Source: Micromonospora cabrerizensis
GTDB taxonomy: Bacteria; Actinomycetota; Actinomycetes; Mycobacteriales; Micromonosporaceae
Assembly (NCBI RefSeq): GCF_022230955.1
Contig: NZ_JAKKFI010000077.1
Coordinates: 62,001-126,000 of the forward strand
DNA: 64,000 nucleotides
Direction: 5' to 3'
The position numbers and the translations under genes were made by a program. Below the pieces are notes generated by a model, which worked only from the letters and a program-made list of their open reading frames with translations, did not search any database and was not told where the DNA came from. Positions 16,256 to 24,464 of this stretch are shown piece after piece (position 1 is the first letter of the stretch; the number at the start of each line of letters is the position of its first letter).

Positions 16256-18810
16256 TGTTCCGGGCGACACTGAAGAGTCTGCTGGCCCGCAAGGTCCGGC
16301 TGATCCTGTCCGGGCTGGCGGTCGTGCTCGGGGTCATGTTCGTGTCCGGCGCCTTCGTGCTCACCGACACGCTGGGCCGCTCCTTCGACTCGGTCTTCGC
16401 TGACGGCTTCTCCGAGATCGACGTGAACGTCGCGGCGAAGCCGAAGGTGGAGCTCAACGAGATGGAGGGCGAGCAGACGTCCGCTCCCCTGCCGGCCGCC
16501 CTGGTGGACCGGGTGAAGCAGGTGCCGGGCGTGGCCTCGGCGACGGGCATCGTCAACGCCGACGGCGCGCGGGTGATCGGCAGCAACGGCAAGGTGGTCA
16601 GCTCGTTCGGCCCTCCCCAGCTGGGCGAGAACTGGACCGGCGAGAGCGACCTGTTGCAGCTGCGCGAGGGGCGCGCGCCGCAGGCCGAGGACGAGATCGT
16701 CATCAACAAGTCCCTGGCCACCACGGCGAAGGTGCAGGTCGGTCAGAAGGTCGGCGTGCTCACCGCGTTCGAGTCGAAGAAGCGGGACTTCACCCTGGTC
16801 GGCATCCTCGGCTACAGCGGTGACCGGGACTCCATCGGCGGGGTCAACGAGGTCTTCTTCACCACGCCGGTGGCGCAGCGGCTGATGCTGGGTCAACCGG
16901 ACACGTTCAGCAGCATCACCGTGAGCGCCGCCGACGGGGTCTCCGACGAGAAGCTGCGCGACGACGTGGCCCGCACCCTGGGCGCGGACTTCGACGTGAA
17001 GACCGGCGAGCAGGTTGCCGCGGACGCCTCGGCCAGCCTGAAGGAGGGTCTGTCCTTCTTCAACAAGATCCTGCTCGGCTTCGCCGCGGTGGCGCTGCTG
17101 GTGGGCACGTTCCTGATCCTCAACACCTTCTCGATCATCGTGGCGCAGCGCACCCGGGAGTTGGCGCTGATGCGCGCCATCGGGGCCAGCGGGCGGCAGA
17201 TCATCGGTTCGGTGGTGCTGGAGGCCATCGCGGTCGGTCTGATCGCCTCGGTGCTCGGCCTCGCCGCCGGCATCGGGGTGGGTGCGCTGCTGGCGTTCCT
17301 GTTCGGCAAGCTGGCCGGTGGGCTGACCCTGGCCGGGATCGGTGTGCCGGCGGCTGCGGTGATCGGGTCGTTCGGCGTGGGGCTGGTCATCACGGTGGTG
17401 GCGGCGCTGCTGCCGGCGCTGCGGGCGTCCCGGATCCCGCCGATCGCGGCGATGCAGGACGTGGCCACGCCAGACCGGCCACTGACCAAGATCACGGTGA
17501 CCGGGTCGGTGGTCACCGGCATCGGCGCGGTGCTGCTGTTCCTCGGGCTCAGCGGCAACGCCGACGGGCAGACGCTGCCCACCATCCTCGGTGGGGTGCT
17601 GTTCGCCTTCATCGGCGTGGCACTGCTGACCCCGCTGATCAGCCGGCCGGTGGTGAGCCTGCTCGGCGCGATCTTCTCCTGGTCGGTGCCGGGCAAGCTG
17701 GGCCGGCTCAACTCCGGGCGCAACCCGCGCCGTACCGCGATCACCGCCGCGGCGCTGATGGTCGGCATCGCGCTGGTCACCGGCGTGACGGTGATCCTCG
17801 ACTCGGCCAAGGGCAGCATCAGCGCGCTCGCCCAGGACACCATCAAGGCCGAGCTGGTGATCGCCGGCGTGCAGGGTGGCCCGCGTCCGCCGAGCTTCGA
17901 CCCGGGTGTGCTGGACCAGGCCAAGGCCCTGCCGGGCGTGCAACTGGTCGACGGCGAGTACGGCGACATGGCGAGGGTCGACGGCGAGAGCACCTGGGTC
18001 GCGGCCAGCAGCGACGTGGCGTCGCTGCGGCAGATCTTCGGCGCGAAGGCCACCGCCGGTGACATCGACCGGCTCGGGCCGACCCAGATGCTGGCCAGCT
18101 CGGACACCGCCACGTCCCGTGGCTGGTCGGTGGGCTCGACGGTGAACGTGCAGCTGACCCGCGGTGAGGCACGCACATACACGGTCAGTGGCATCTACGA
18201 GTCGTCGCAGCTGACCAACCCGGTGACGCTGCCGCCGGCGGCGGCGAAGGACTTCGCCATCCCGCAGCCCATCCAGGGTTTCATCCAACTGGCCCCGGGC
18301 GCGCGGGTGGCCGACGTGCAACCGCAGGTGGAGGCGCTCCTCGCGGACAGCCCCGAGGTGTCGGTGGCCGACCGGGACGCGTTCATCGAGCAGCAGACGA
18401 GTTCACTCGACGGGCTGCTCACGATGATCCAGATCCTGTTGGCGCTGGCCATCATCATCGCCGTGCTCGGCATCATCAACACCCTGGCGCTCTCGGTGCT
18501 GGAGCGGACCCGCGAGCTGGGTCTGCTGCGGGCCATCGGCCTGCGTCGCGGCCAGACGATGGGCATGATCACGGTGGAGGCGGTGGTGATCTCCGTGTTC
18601 GGCGCGTTGCTGGGCGTCGCGGTCGGCACCGGCCTCGGCGCCGCGGTGGTCGAGGCACTCAAGGACGAGGGCATCACCGACCTGATCCTGCCGTGGGGGC
18701 AGATGGGTCTCTTCCTCGGTCTCGCCGCGATCATCGGGGTGGTGGCAGCGGTGCTGCCGGCCATCCGGGCGGCCCGGATCAACGTCCTGGGCGCCATCGC
18801 CCACGACTGA
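16255..18810 (+). CDS. ABC transporter permease, FtsX/MacB-like with two repeats
   Basis: An 851-residue permease made of two FtsX units. A first transmembrane helix (about 15-37) is followed by an extracytoplasmic domain, three helices around residues 270-390 with the motif RTRELALMRAIGAS, then a central helix pair, a second extracytoplasmic domain and three final helices (about 720-840) with the matching ERTRELGLLRAIGLRRGQ. This duplicated arrangement is typical of actinobacterial exporters of lipids, peptides or antimicrobials. ATG overlaps the ATPase stop by one base. A hairpin terminator follows ten bases after the stop. Confidence 0.92.
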   Translation: MFRATLKSLLARKVRLILSGLAVVLGVMFVSGAFVLTDTLGRSFDSVFADGFSEIDVNVAAKPKVELNEMEGEQTSAPLPAALVDRVKQVPGVASATGIVNADGARVIGSNGKVVSSFGPPQLGENWTGESDLLQLREGRAPQAEDEIVINKSLATTAKVQVGQKVGVLTAFESKKRDFTLVGILGYSGDRDSIGGVNEVFFTTPVAQRLMLGQPDTFSSITVSAADGVSDEKLRDDVARTLGADFDVKTGEQVAADASASLKEGLSFFNKILLGFAAVALLVGTFLILNTFSIIVAQRTRELALMRAIGASGRQIIGSVVLEAIAVGLIASVLGLAAGIGVGALLAFLFGKLAGGLTLAGIGVPAAAVIGSFGVGLVITVVAALLPALRASRIPPIAAMQDVATPDRPLTKITVTGSVVTGIGAVLLFLGLSGNADGQTLPTILGGVLFAFIGVALLTPLISRPVVSLLGAIFSWSVPGKLGRLNSGRNPRRTAITAAALMVGIALVTGVTVILDSAKGSISALAQDTIKAELVIAGVQGGPRPPSFDPGVLDQAKALPGVQLVDGEYGDMARVDGESTWVAASSDVASLRQIFGAKATAGDIDRLGPTQMLASSDTATSRGWSVGSTVNVQLTRGEARTYTVSGIYESSQLTNPVTLPPAAAKDFAIPQPIQGFIQLAPGARVADVQPQVEALLADSPEVSVADRDAFIEQQTSSLDGLLTMIQILLALAIIIAVLGIINTLALSVLERTRELGLLRAIGLRRGQTMGMITVEAVVISVFGALLGVAVGTGLGAAVVEALKDEGITDLILPWGQMGLFLGLAAIIGVVAAVLPAIRAARINVLGAIAHD

Positions 18811-18820
18811 CCGGCACCAT

Positions 18821-18857
18821 CGATGCCCCCGGTCGCACGCTGCGATCGGGGGCATCG
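18821..18857 (+). terminator. Hairpin terminator of the ABC exporter operon
   Basis: A perfect 11-base stem, CGATGCCCCCG at 18821-18831 with its complement at 18847-18857, and a 15-base loop, starting ten bases after the permease stop. No T-tract, as is common in GC-rich genomes. Confidence 0.7.
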
Positions 18858-18970
18858 GCCGTTCCGGCTGACCGATTCGACCTCTGCCGCAGGCGACCGA
18901 CTGCCAGGCTGGTGGTGCCGGCAGGGCGCCGGCCCGCCGACGACTGCGGCGGCGAGCCGGGGCCGGTGAC

Positions 18971-19348
18971 ATGACCGATCAGGACGCGTACCAGCGGGCA
19001 CTCGACAACGCCGAGCGGCTCCTCGGTCAGCCACTGGTGCTGCCGCTCGGCGAGGGCGAACCGCCGGTCGGGCACGACTTCCGTCGTCTCGCCACCGTGC
19101 AGACCTTCGGCGAGGCCTGGCCCCGGGACGGCCTGGACCTGCGCAGCCGCTGCCTCGTCTCGGTGGCGATCGCCGCCACCCTCGGCACCCACGAGCCGCT
19201 GCGCGGCCAGCTGCGCATCGCGTTGAGCTCGGGCGTGACCAAGGAGGAGATCGTCGAGGTGTTCATCCACCTGGCCGCGTACGCGGGGGCCGCGAGGGCG
19301 TTCGACAGTTACCAGGTGGTCGGGGCGGTCTTCGCCGAACGCCCGTGA
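18971..19348 (+). CDS. Carboxymuconolactone decarboxylase / AhpD-like protein
   Basis: A 125-residue all-helical protein of the carboxymuconolactone decarboxylase superfamily. Conserved features are LDLRSRCLVSVAIAA, the GVTKEEIVEVFIHLAAYAG segment and a family-typical length. It lacks the CxxC pair of AhpD peroxidases (the only cysteine is in SRCLVSV), so a thiol-peroxidase role is unlikely; a decarboxylase or similar gamma-carboxymuconolactone-type role is possible, though no pathway genes are nearby. ATG at 18971 has no strong ribosome site. It is downstream of the exporter but separated by a terminator. Confidence 0.8.
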   Translation: MTDQDAYQRALDNAERLLGQPLVLPLGEGEPPVGHDFRRLATVQTFGEAWPRDGLDLRSRCLVSVAIAATLGTHEPLRGQLRIALSSGVTKEEIVEVFIHLAAYAGAARAFDSYQVVGAVFAERP

Positions 19349-19362
19349 CCGGTGCCGACCCG

Positions 19363-20070
19363 TCAGCCGGTCGCGGCGGCCCGGTCGGCCAGCAACGCCG
19401 CGAGAAACTCCAGGTCAACGCCGGTCAGGCTCGCCGTCTGGCGTACGCCGGCAGTGCTCGCGAGCGCCACCTCCGCCGGTACGGCCAGCACCGCCGCGCC
19501 GGAGGCGAGCGCGCTCGCCACCCCGGTCGCGGAGTCCTCGATCGCCACGCAACGCTCGATCGGCACACCGAGCAGCCTCGCCGCGGTCAGGTAGGGCTCC
19601 GGGTGCGGTTTGGCCGCCACCACCTCGTCGCCGGCCACCACGGTGTCGAAGTTCTCCCGACCCAGGGTGTCCAGGGCGATCTCGACCAGCGCCCGGGGGC
19701 TGGAGGTGACCAGCGCGGTCGGGATTCCCGCCGCACGGACCGCGCGCAGCAGCTCGAACGCGCCAGGTCGCCAGGGCAGTCCGGTGCGGAACAGCTCCAG
19801 GATCCGCGCGTTGATCCACGCCGCGCTGATGTCCGGATCCCGTTCGGGCTGCCCCAGGTCGTCGTGCAGGAGGCGCATCGACTCGGCCATGGCCGTGCCG
19901 ATGATCGAGCGGCGGGCGTCCTCGGACAGCTCCCCCCCGTACTCCCGGGCGAGTTCCTGCAGCGCGACGTCCCACAGCTTCTCGCTGTCGACCAGCGTGC
20001 CGTCCATGTCGAAGAGCACGGCGGCGGGGTAATGGCTGCTCAGCGGATCCTCCAGAGTCGTGGCCGACAC
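19363..20070 (-). CDS. HAD-superfamily hydrolase (beta-phosphoglucomutase-like phosphatase)
   Basis: A 235-residue haloacid dehalogenase-type phosphohydrolase. Motif I DMDGTLVDS begins at the nucleophile Asp21, motif II is VTSSP, motif III the Lys in AAKPHPEPYL, and motif IV EDSATGV supplies the metal-binding Asp. A helical cap domain inserted after motif I places it with phosphoglucomutase/phosphoglycolate phosphatase-type members. The substrate is probably a sugar phosphate but cannot be told. GTG at 20070 is the predicted start. It is convergent with the decarboxylase-like gene (15 bases between stops). Confidence 0.88.
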   Translation of the reverse strand: MSATTLEDPLSSHYPAAVLFDMDGTLVDSEKLWDVALQELAREYGGELSEDARRSIIGTAMAESMRLLHDDLGQPERDPDISAAWINARILELFRTGLPWRPGAFELLRAVRAAGIPTALVTSSPRALVEIALDTLGRENFDTVVAGDEVVAAKPHPEPYLTAARLLGVPIERCVAIEDSATGVASALASGAAVLAVPAEVALASTAGVRQTASLTGVDLEFLAALLADRAAATG

Positions 20071-20089
20071 CGGCGATCCTGCCAGGCCC

Positions 20090-20106
20090 GGCCACCGCCG
20101 GTGGCC
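20090..20106 (-). terminator. Short hairpin after the metallopeptidase gene
   Basis: GGCCACC (20090-20096) and GGTGGCC (20100-20106) form a 7-bp stem with a 3-base loop, 34 bases downstream of the zinc metallopeptidase stop and upstream of the HAD gene start. Confidence 0.4.
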
Positions 20107-20139
20107 GCGACGGGCGCCGACGTGATCCGGGCAACCCGT

Positions 20140-20883
20140 TCAGCCCAGGTCGCAGGCCTCCAGTGAGCGCTCGTAGCCGCGGAAGAACGAGTCGGTGCGC
20201 TGCTCGGCCGTGCCGTGCGAACCCTCCGCGAACCACGGTTGGTCGGGGTCGTCACCGACCGCCGCCACCCCCTCGCGGAACTCGTCCAGGTCGCCTTCGG
20301 CCAGGGTCAGCACACCGGCACGCACCGAGTCGCCGAGGTACGCCCCGGCCATGCAGTCGGCCTGCAACTCCTGCTGGATGGTGAAGCTGTAGTTGATGCC
20401 GAGGCGCACCTGGATGCCGTGCGCGTACTCGTGGCCGAGCAGGTAGAACACGAACGCGTCACCGACCTGGCGGAACGCCGCCACCGACCAGGCCACGTCG
20501 TACGCGATGAAGTCGCCCTGCGAGCAGTAGACGGCGTTGTTGCGGGGCAACGCCTGGCCGCCGCAGGACACCTCACCCGCCCGCTGGTAGGGGGTGATCC
20601 GCCGGATGGGTTGGAACCGCTGCCCGGACTCCTTGAACTGGGCCGCCCAGTAACGCTCGGCGATCTCCTGCGCGTCGGCCACGTCCTGCTCGAACTCGGC
20701 GACGCTGGTGGTGCTGTCGGCCCGGGTGGTGCTGGCCCCCGGGGAGGCCTGCGACCGCTCCGAGGCGGGCCGCTCGCCCTCCGGCTCGGCCAGCCCGCCG
20801 CCCGCGCAGGCAAGCGACACCAGCGCGGCGATCAGGAGGGCGGCCACCGGGCCCCGGGAAGCGCGTCTCGACCGTGTGCCCAC
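20140..20883 (-). CDS. Neutral zinc metallopeptidase lipoprotein (YpfJ-like)
   Basis: A 247-residue predicted secreted lipoprotein. Residues 7-26 form a signal peptide ending in the lipobox LVSLAC, so Cys26 would be lipidated. After a Ser/Thr-rich linker the peptidase domain follows, with the zinc motif HEYAHGIQ at 151-158 and a downstream ELQADCMAG segment that supplies the third ligand. This is the pattern of the putative neutral zinc metallopeptidase family (PF04228-like). Two further cysteine pairs may form disulfides. GTG at 20883 is preceded by GGGGAGG; the much longer open frame upstream is rejected because it would destroy the signal peptide. Confidence 0.87.
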   Translation of the reverse strand: MGTRSRRASRGPVAALLIAALVSLACAGGGLAEPEGERPASERSQASPGASTTRADSTTSVAEFEQDVADAQEIAERYWAAQFKESGQRFQPIRRITPYQRAGEVSCGGQALPRNNAVYCSQGDFIAYDVAWSVAAFRQVGDAFVFYLLGHEYAHGIQVRLGINYSFTIQQELQADCMAGAYLGDSVRAGVLTLAEGDLDEFREGVAAVGDDPDQPWFAEGSHGTAEQRTDSFFRGYERSLEACDLG

Positions 20884-21027
20884 TGTGCCTCCCCAGACAT
20901 CGGTGCTCGCGGTGGTAGTACCCCGACGATGCGACCGAAACGCCCCGTCACCGGATTCACGTGCGGCGCGGCCGGAAGGTTCACGGCGGCGGCCCGGGCG
21001 GCGGCTCACCAGGTCCCAGCCCTCGTC

Positions 21028-21082
21028 GATCATGAAGTTAGCGTCACTCGGCTCGGCGTGTCGTGACGATAACTTCATGATC
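21028..21082. repeat. Large intergenic hairpin repeat
   Basis: The 20-base arms at 21028-21047 and 21063-21082 are complementary with one mismatch around a 15-base loop. Bases 21025-21035 (GTCGATCATGA) also occur at the edge of the hairpin at 52722-52782. It may be a dispersed palindromic element. Confidence 0.65.
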
Positions 21083-21114
21083 AACAGATCTGGTGGGGTC
21101 GGGTTGGGGTGGGG

Positions 21115-21141
21115 TGTCCGGGGGTGGGGGTTGGGTTCGAC
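21115..21141 (+). promoter_or_regulatory. Candidate ECF42-type promoter of the DGPF-sigma operon
   Basis: TGTCCG (21115-21120), a 17-base spacer, then CGAC (21138-21141), 50 bases before the DGPF start. It resembles the motif I recall for ECF42 promoters (TGTCGA and CGA/TC), with two mismatches in the -35 element. Autoregulation is inferred. Confidence 0.35.
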
Positions 21142-21190
21142 GTTTCTGGTGAGCGGTGCCGGGGGCGGCACCAGAGACAGGAGGAACACC

Positions 21191-21592
21191 GTGAAGTACA
21201 TGATTTTGCTGTACGGGTCGCAGCAGGACTACGACGTGTTGTCGGGGCGGGCTTCCGACCGGCCCGCCATGTCGGCCGAGCAGATCGCGGCGATGCACCA
21301 GCACATGGAGACGTTCCACCAGGCGCTGGCCGAATCCGGGGAGCTGGTCGACGCCCAGGGGCTGAGCGAGCCCGTGCACGCACGCCGGGTGCAGGTACGC
21401 GGTGGCGCTCCCGTGGTCACCGACGGGCCGTACCCGGAGACGCAAGAGGTGCTGGCGGGTTACACGATCGTGGAGTGCGCCAGCTTCGACCGGGCCACCG
21501 AGATCGCCGCCGGTCTGGTCGACCCCAACGCCCCTGACGCGTACGTGGACGTGCGGCCGGTGCTGGAGGGCATCGAGGACCTGGCCGGCTGA
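21191..21592 (+). CDS. DGPF-domain (YCII-related) protein
   Basis: A 133-residue protein of the YCII/DGPF family. VKYMILLYGSQQDYD begins the ferredoxin-like fold, and VVTDGPYPETQEVLAGYTIVE carries the DGP(F/Y) signature with the conserved Asp. Biochemical function is not settled for these small proteins. In actinobacteria they are typical partners and targets of ECF42 sigma factors, and here the sigma gene starts four bases after this stop. GTG at 21191 has an excellent ribosome site (AGGAGG); the longer open frame reaching back to 20708 is not supported. Confidence 0.9.
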   Translation: MKYMILLYGSQQDYDVLSGRASDRPAMSAEQIAAMHQHMETFHQALAESGELVDAQGLSEPVHARRVQVRGGAPVVTDGPYPETQEVLAGYTIVECASFDRATEIAAGLVDPNAPDAYVDVRPVLEGIEDLAG

Positions 21593-21596
21593 CCTG

Positions 21597-22853
21597 ATGC
21601 CGGACACACCCGTGGAGGACCTGCTGCGCGAGCTGGCGCCGCAGGTCCTCGGCGCGCTGGTCCGTCGCTACGGGCACTTCGACACCGCCGAGGACGCGGT
21701 GCAGGAGGCGCTGATCGCGGCGGCGGGCGGGTGGCCGCGCGACGGCGTACCGGACAACCCGCGCGGCTGGTTGATCACCGTCGCGTCCCGCCGGCTGACC
21801 GACCTGCTGCGCCGGGAGCAGGCCCGGATGCGGCGGGAGGACACGGTGGCGCGGTGGGTGCTGCCGGAGCAGTGGCGCGCTCCGGCGGCCGACCAACGCC
21901 CGGCGGACGCGGACGACACGCTCATCCTGCTCTTCCTGTGCTGCCACCCGGCGCTGTCGCCGGCGTCGCAGATCACGCTCACGCTGCGCGCCGTGGGCGG
22001 GCTGAGCACCGCCGAGGTGGCGCGGGCGTTCCTGGTGCCGGAGGCGACGATGACCCGGCGGATCAGCCGGGGCAAGCAGCGGATCCGCGACAGTGGACTA
22101 CGGTTCGCGCCGCCGACCGGCCCGGAGCGCGCCGACCGGCTCGCCGCCGTGCTGCACGTGCTCTACCTGATCTTCACCGAGGGGTACGCGCGCACGGCCG
22201 GCCCCGGGTTGCTGCGCGCCGACCTGACCGCCGAGGCGATCCGGCTGACCCGCCTGGTGCACCGGCTGCTGCCCGAGGATCCCGAGGTCACCGGGCTGCT
22301 CGCGTTGATGCTGCTCACCGATGCGCGGGCTCCCGCGCGCCTCGGCCCGCACGGCGAGTTGGTGCCGATGGCCGAGCAGGACCGGAGTCGGTGGCGGGCC
22401 GACCAGATCGCCGAGGGGGTCGAGCTGATCACCGGAGCGCTGCCGCGCGGGGTCGTCGGGGCGTACCAGGTGCAGGCGGCGATCGCGGCCCTGCACGACG
22501 AGGCGCCCAGCGCGCAGGACACCGACTGGGAGCAGATCACCGCCCTGTACGAGGTGCTGCTGGGCATCACCGACAACCCGGTGGTGGCGCTCAACCACGC
22601 GGTGGCGGTGGCGATGAGCCGGGGCGCGTCGGCAGGGCTGGCGCTGCTCGCCGACCTGGCCGACGACGCGCGGCTGGCCGACGACCCCCGACTGCCGGCC
22701 GCCCGTGCGCACCTGTGGGAGCTGGTGGGTGAGCGGGTCGCGGCGCGGGAGGCGTACCGGACGGCGGCGGCGCGGTCGACGAACCTGGCGCAGCAGCGCT
22801 ACCTGAACGCCCGCGCCGACCGCCTCACGGGCGACCCGCCGCCTGCCGGCTGA
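21597..22853 (+). CDS. ECF RNA polymerase sigma factor with C-terminal TPR-like domain (ECF42-like)
   Basis: A 418-residue sigma factor, far longer than a minimal ECF sigma. Region 2 spans about residues 10-80 (YGHFDTAEDAVQEAL, NPRGWLITVASRRLTDLLRR), region 4 about 110-165 (LTLRAVGGLSTAEVARAFLVPEATMTRRISRGKQ). The remaining 240 residues are helical repeats including GVVGAYQVQAAIAALH and NPVVALNHAVAVA, the conserved C-terminal extension of the ECF42 group, which replaces a separate anti-sigma factor. No anti-sigma gene is adjacent. ATG is four bases downstream of the DGPF stop; together they are expected to form an autoregulated operon. Confidence 0.9.
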   Translation: MPDTPVEDLLRELAPQVLGALVRRYGHFDTAEDAVQEALIAAAGGWPRDGVPDNPRGWLITVASRRLTDLLRREQARMRREDTVARWVLPEQWRAPAADQRPADADDTLILLFLCCHPALSPASQITLTLRAVGGLSTAEVARAFLVPEATMTRRISRGKQRIRDSGLRFAPPTGPERADRLAAVLHVLYLIFTEGYARTAGPGLLRADLTAEAIRLTRLVHRLLPEDPEVTGLLALMLLTDARAPARLGPHGELVPMAEQDRSRWRADQIAEGVELITGALPRGVVGAYQVQAAIAALHDEAPSAQDTDWEQITALYEVLLGITDNPVVALNHAVAVAMSRGASAGLALLADLADDARLADDPRLPAARAHLWELVGERVAAREAYRTAAARSTNLAQQRYLNARADRLTGDPPPAG

Positions 22854-22856
22854 GCC

Positions 22857-22898
22857 GGCGGCGGACGGTCAAGGGCTGGCGGCGGACGGTCAGGGGCT
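22857..22898. repeat. Two 21-base tandem repeats at the antiporter 3' end
   Basis: Bases 22857-22877 and 22878-22898 are identical except for one position. The second copy contains the stop codon of the minus-strand antiporter gene, so the first looks like a small local duplication of that 3' end. Confidence 0.6.
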
Positions 22899-23990
22899 GG
22901 CGGCCAGGAACACGAACGCGGCCATCAGCACCAGGTGCACGCCGCCCTGCAGCACGTTGGCCCGGCCCGGCACGACGGTCAGCACCGCGGTCACCGCGGT
23001 CAGCGCGAGCAGGGCGAGCTGGGTGCCGCCGAGGCCGAGCAGGAGCGGGCCGTCCAGCCAGATCGAGGCGATCGCGATGGCCGGGATGGTCAGGCCGATG
23101 CTGGCCATCGCGGAGCCGAGCGCGAGGTTCAGGCTGATCTGCACGCGGTCGCGGCGCGCGGCGCGGGCGGCGGCCAGGGTTTCCGGCAGCAGCACCAGCA
23201 GGGCGATGATCACACCGACGAACGCGTGCGGCAGGTTCGCCGCCGCGACACCGGCCTCGATGGTCGGGGAGACGGTCTTGGCGTCGCCGACCACGGCGAC
23301 CAGTGCCACCAGCAGCAGGCCGAGGCTGACCAGCGCCGCGCGGGTGGTGGGCGGCTTGGCGTGCTCCTCGGCGTCGACGATGTTGCCCCGGCTGTCGACC
23401 GGCAGGAAGTAGTCGCGGTGCCGGCCGGTCTGCACGAGGACGAACAACCCGTAGAGGGCCAGCGAGGCGACCGCGGCGAAGGTGAGCTGGGCCGGGCTGA
23501 ACTCCGGGCCGGGGCGGGCCGTGGTGAAGGTCGGGATGACCAGACTGAGGGTGGCCAGGGTGATCACAGTGGCCAGTGCCCCGCCGGTGCCCTCCGGGTT
23601 GAACACCGCGACGCGGCGGCGCAGCGCGCCGAGCAGCAGGGACAGGCCGAGTATCCCGTTACACGTGATCATGACGGCGGCGAAGACGGTGTCGCGGGCG
23701 AGTGACTGGGTCTTCTCCGGCCCGCTGATCATCAGCGTGACGATGAGCGCGACCTCGATCACGGTGACCGCGACGGCGAGCACCAGTGACCCGTACGGTT
23801 CCCCCACCCGGTGGGCGACCACCTCCGCGTGGTGCACGGCCGCGAGCACAGCGCCGCCGAGCAGCAACGCGACCACCACGATGATCGGGCCGGGCAGGTT
23901 CCGCCCCCAGGTGGCGATCAACACCAGGACGGCGAGTACCGGTACGACGACGGTCCAGTCGGTCATGCGGGAGCGAAGCAGGGCGGCCAT
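22890..23990 (-). CDS. Ca2+/H+ (Na+/H+) antiporter, ChaA/CaCA family
   Basis: A 366-residue membrane protein with about eleven hydrophobic segments. The two alpha repeats of cation/proton exchangers are visible: GEPYGSLVLAVAVTVIEVAL in the first half and NLALGSAMASIGLTIPAIAI in the second. An acidic-residue-containing loop near the middle (DSRGNIVDAEEHAKPP) separates them. This is the arrangement of ChaA-like antiporters that export Ca2+ or Na+ in exchange for protons. ATG at 23990 or 23966 may be the start. The gene is convergent with the sigma factor, with only 36 bases between stops. Confidence 0.88.
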   Translation of the reverse strand: MAALLRSRMTDWTVVVPVLAVLVLIATWGRNLPGPIIVVVALLLGGAVLAAVHHAEVVAHRVGEPYGSLVLAVAVTVIEVALIVTLMISGPEKTQSLARDTVFAAVMITCNGILGLSLLLGALRRRVAVFNPEGTGGALATVITLATLSLVIPTFTTARPGPEFSPAQLTFAAVASLALYGLFVLVQTGRHRDYFLPVDSRGNIVDAEEHAKPPTTRAALVSLGLLLVALVAVVGDAKTVSPTIEAGVAAANLPHAFVGVIIALLVLLPETLAAARAARRDRVQISLNLALGSAMASIGLTIPAIAIASIWLDGPLLLGLGGTQLALLALTAVTAVLTVVPGRANVLQGGVHLVLMAAFVFLAASP

Positions 23991-24065
23991 GCCGTAAAGA
24001 GTGCCAGGTCAAGTGATCATGTGCCCACCATCGACGCGGTGCTGCGCGATGTCCGAGGTCGACGG

Positions 24066-24095
24066 TGTGCAAACCCGTAACTTACGGGTTACGCT
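24066..24095 (+). promoter_or_regulatory. Promoter with palindromic operator in the spacer
   Basis: AACCCGTAA (24072-24080) and TTACGGGTT (24082-24090) are perfect 9-base arms around one C. They fill the 18-base spacer between TGTGCA (24066-24071) and TACGCT (24090-24095). The GTG of the ArsR gene lies six bases after the -10 element, which would make the transcript leaderless. Binding by the ArsR product would block RNA polymerase. Confidence 0.6.
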
Positions 24096-24101
24096 TCTGC
24101 G

Positions 24102-24464
24102 GTGGACGAGGTGGCCACCGCGATCGCGGACCCGGTGCGGCGGCACATCCTGACCATGCTGCGCGACGAGCCGCTGGCCGCGGGAGACATCGCCCAGCGG
24201 TTCGTGATCAGCCGGCCCGCGATCAGCCGTCACCTGCGGGTGCTGCGCGAGAGCGGGCTGGTCCGTGACGAGATGGTCGGCCGCCGGAGGATCTACCGCC
24301 TCGACCCCGGCGCGCTCGCCCCGCTGGTCGACTGGCTGACCGGGCTCGTCGCCGGCGACCGCTGGGAGCGGCATCTCGACGCGTTGGAGACCGAGGTCTA
24401 TCGCACCCGCCGAGAGCGCCGCAGCAGCGGCCCGGCGGAGCACCGAAGGGAGCACACGGCATGA
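24102..24464 (+). CDS. ArsR-family winged-helix repressor
   Basis: A 120-residue DNA-binding protein. The helix-turn-helix lies around residues 12-60 (DPVRRHILTMLRDEPLAAGDIAQRFVISRPAISRHLRVLRESGLV) with a wing at GRRRIYRL. It lacks the CxC metal-binding motif of ArsR/SmtB metal sensors, so it is of the type paired with AHSA1/SRPBCC proteins, as here. GTG at 24102 follows immediately on a promoter with a palindromic operator, consistent with autorepression. Its ATGA stop/start overlap with the next gene couples the two. Confidence 0.92.
   Translation: MDEVATAIADPVRRHILTMLRDEPLAAGDIAQRFVISRPAISRHLRVLRESGLVRDEMVGRRRIYRLDPGALAPLVDWLTGLVAGDRWERHLDALETEVYRTRRERRSSGPAEHRREHTA

Larger units (their letters stand above)
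20884..21190. other. 307-base divergent intergenic region
   Basis: The region between the metallopeptidase and the DGPF gene holds a near-perfect 20-base inverted repeat (21028-21082), a G-rich tract, and a candidate ECF-type promoter (21115-21141). No gene is seen in it. Confidence 0.5.

Noticed and set aside
15568..18321. 917-codon minus-strand frame across the ABC exporter
   Set aside because: Shadow of the two exporter genes; no start signals and biased, repetitive composition.
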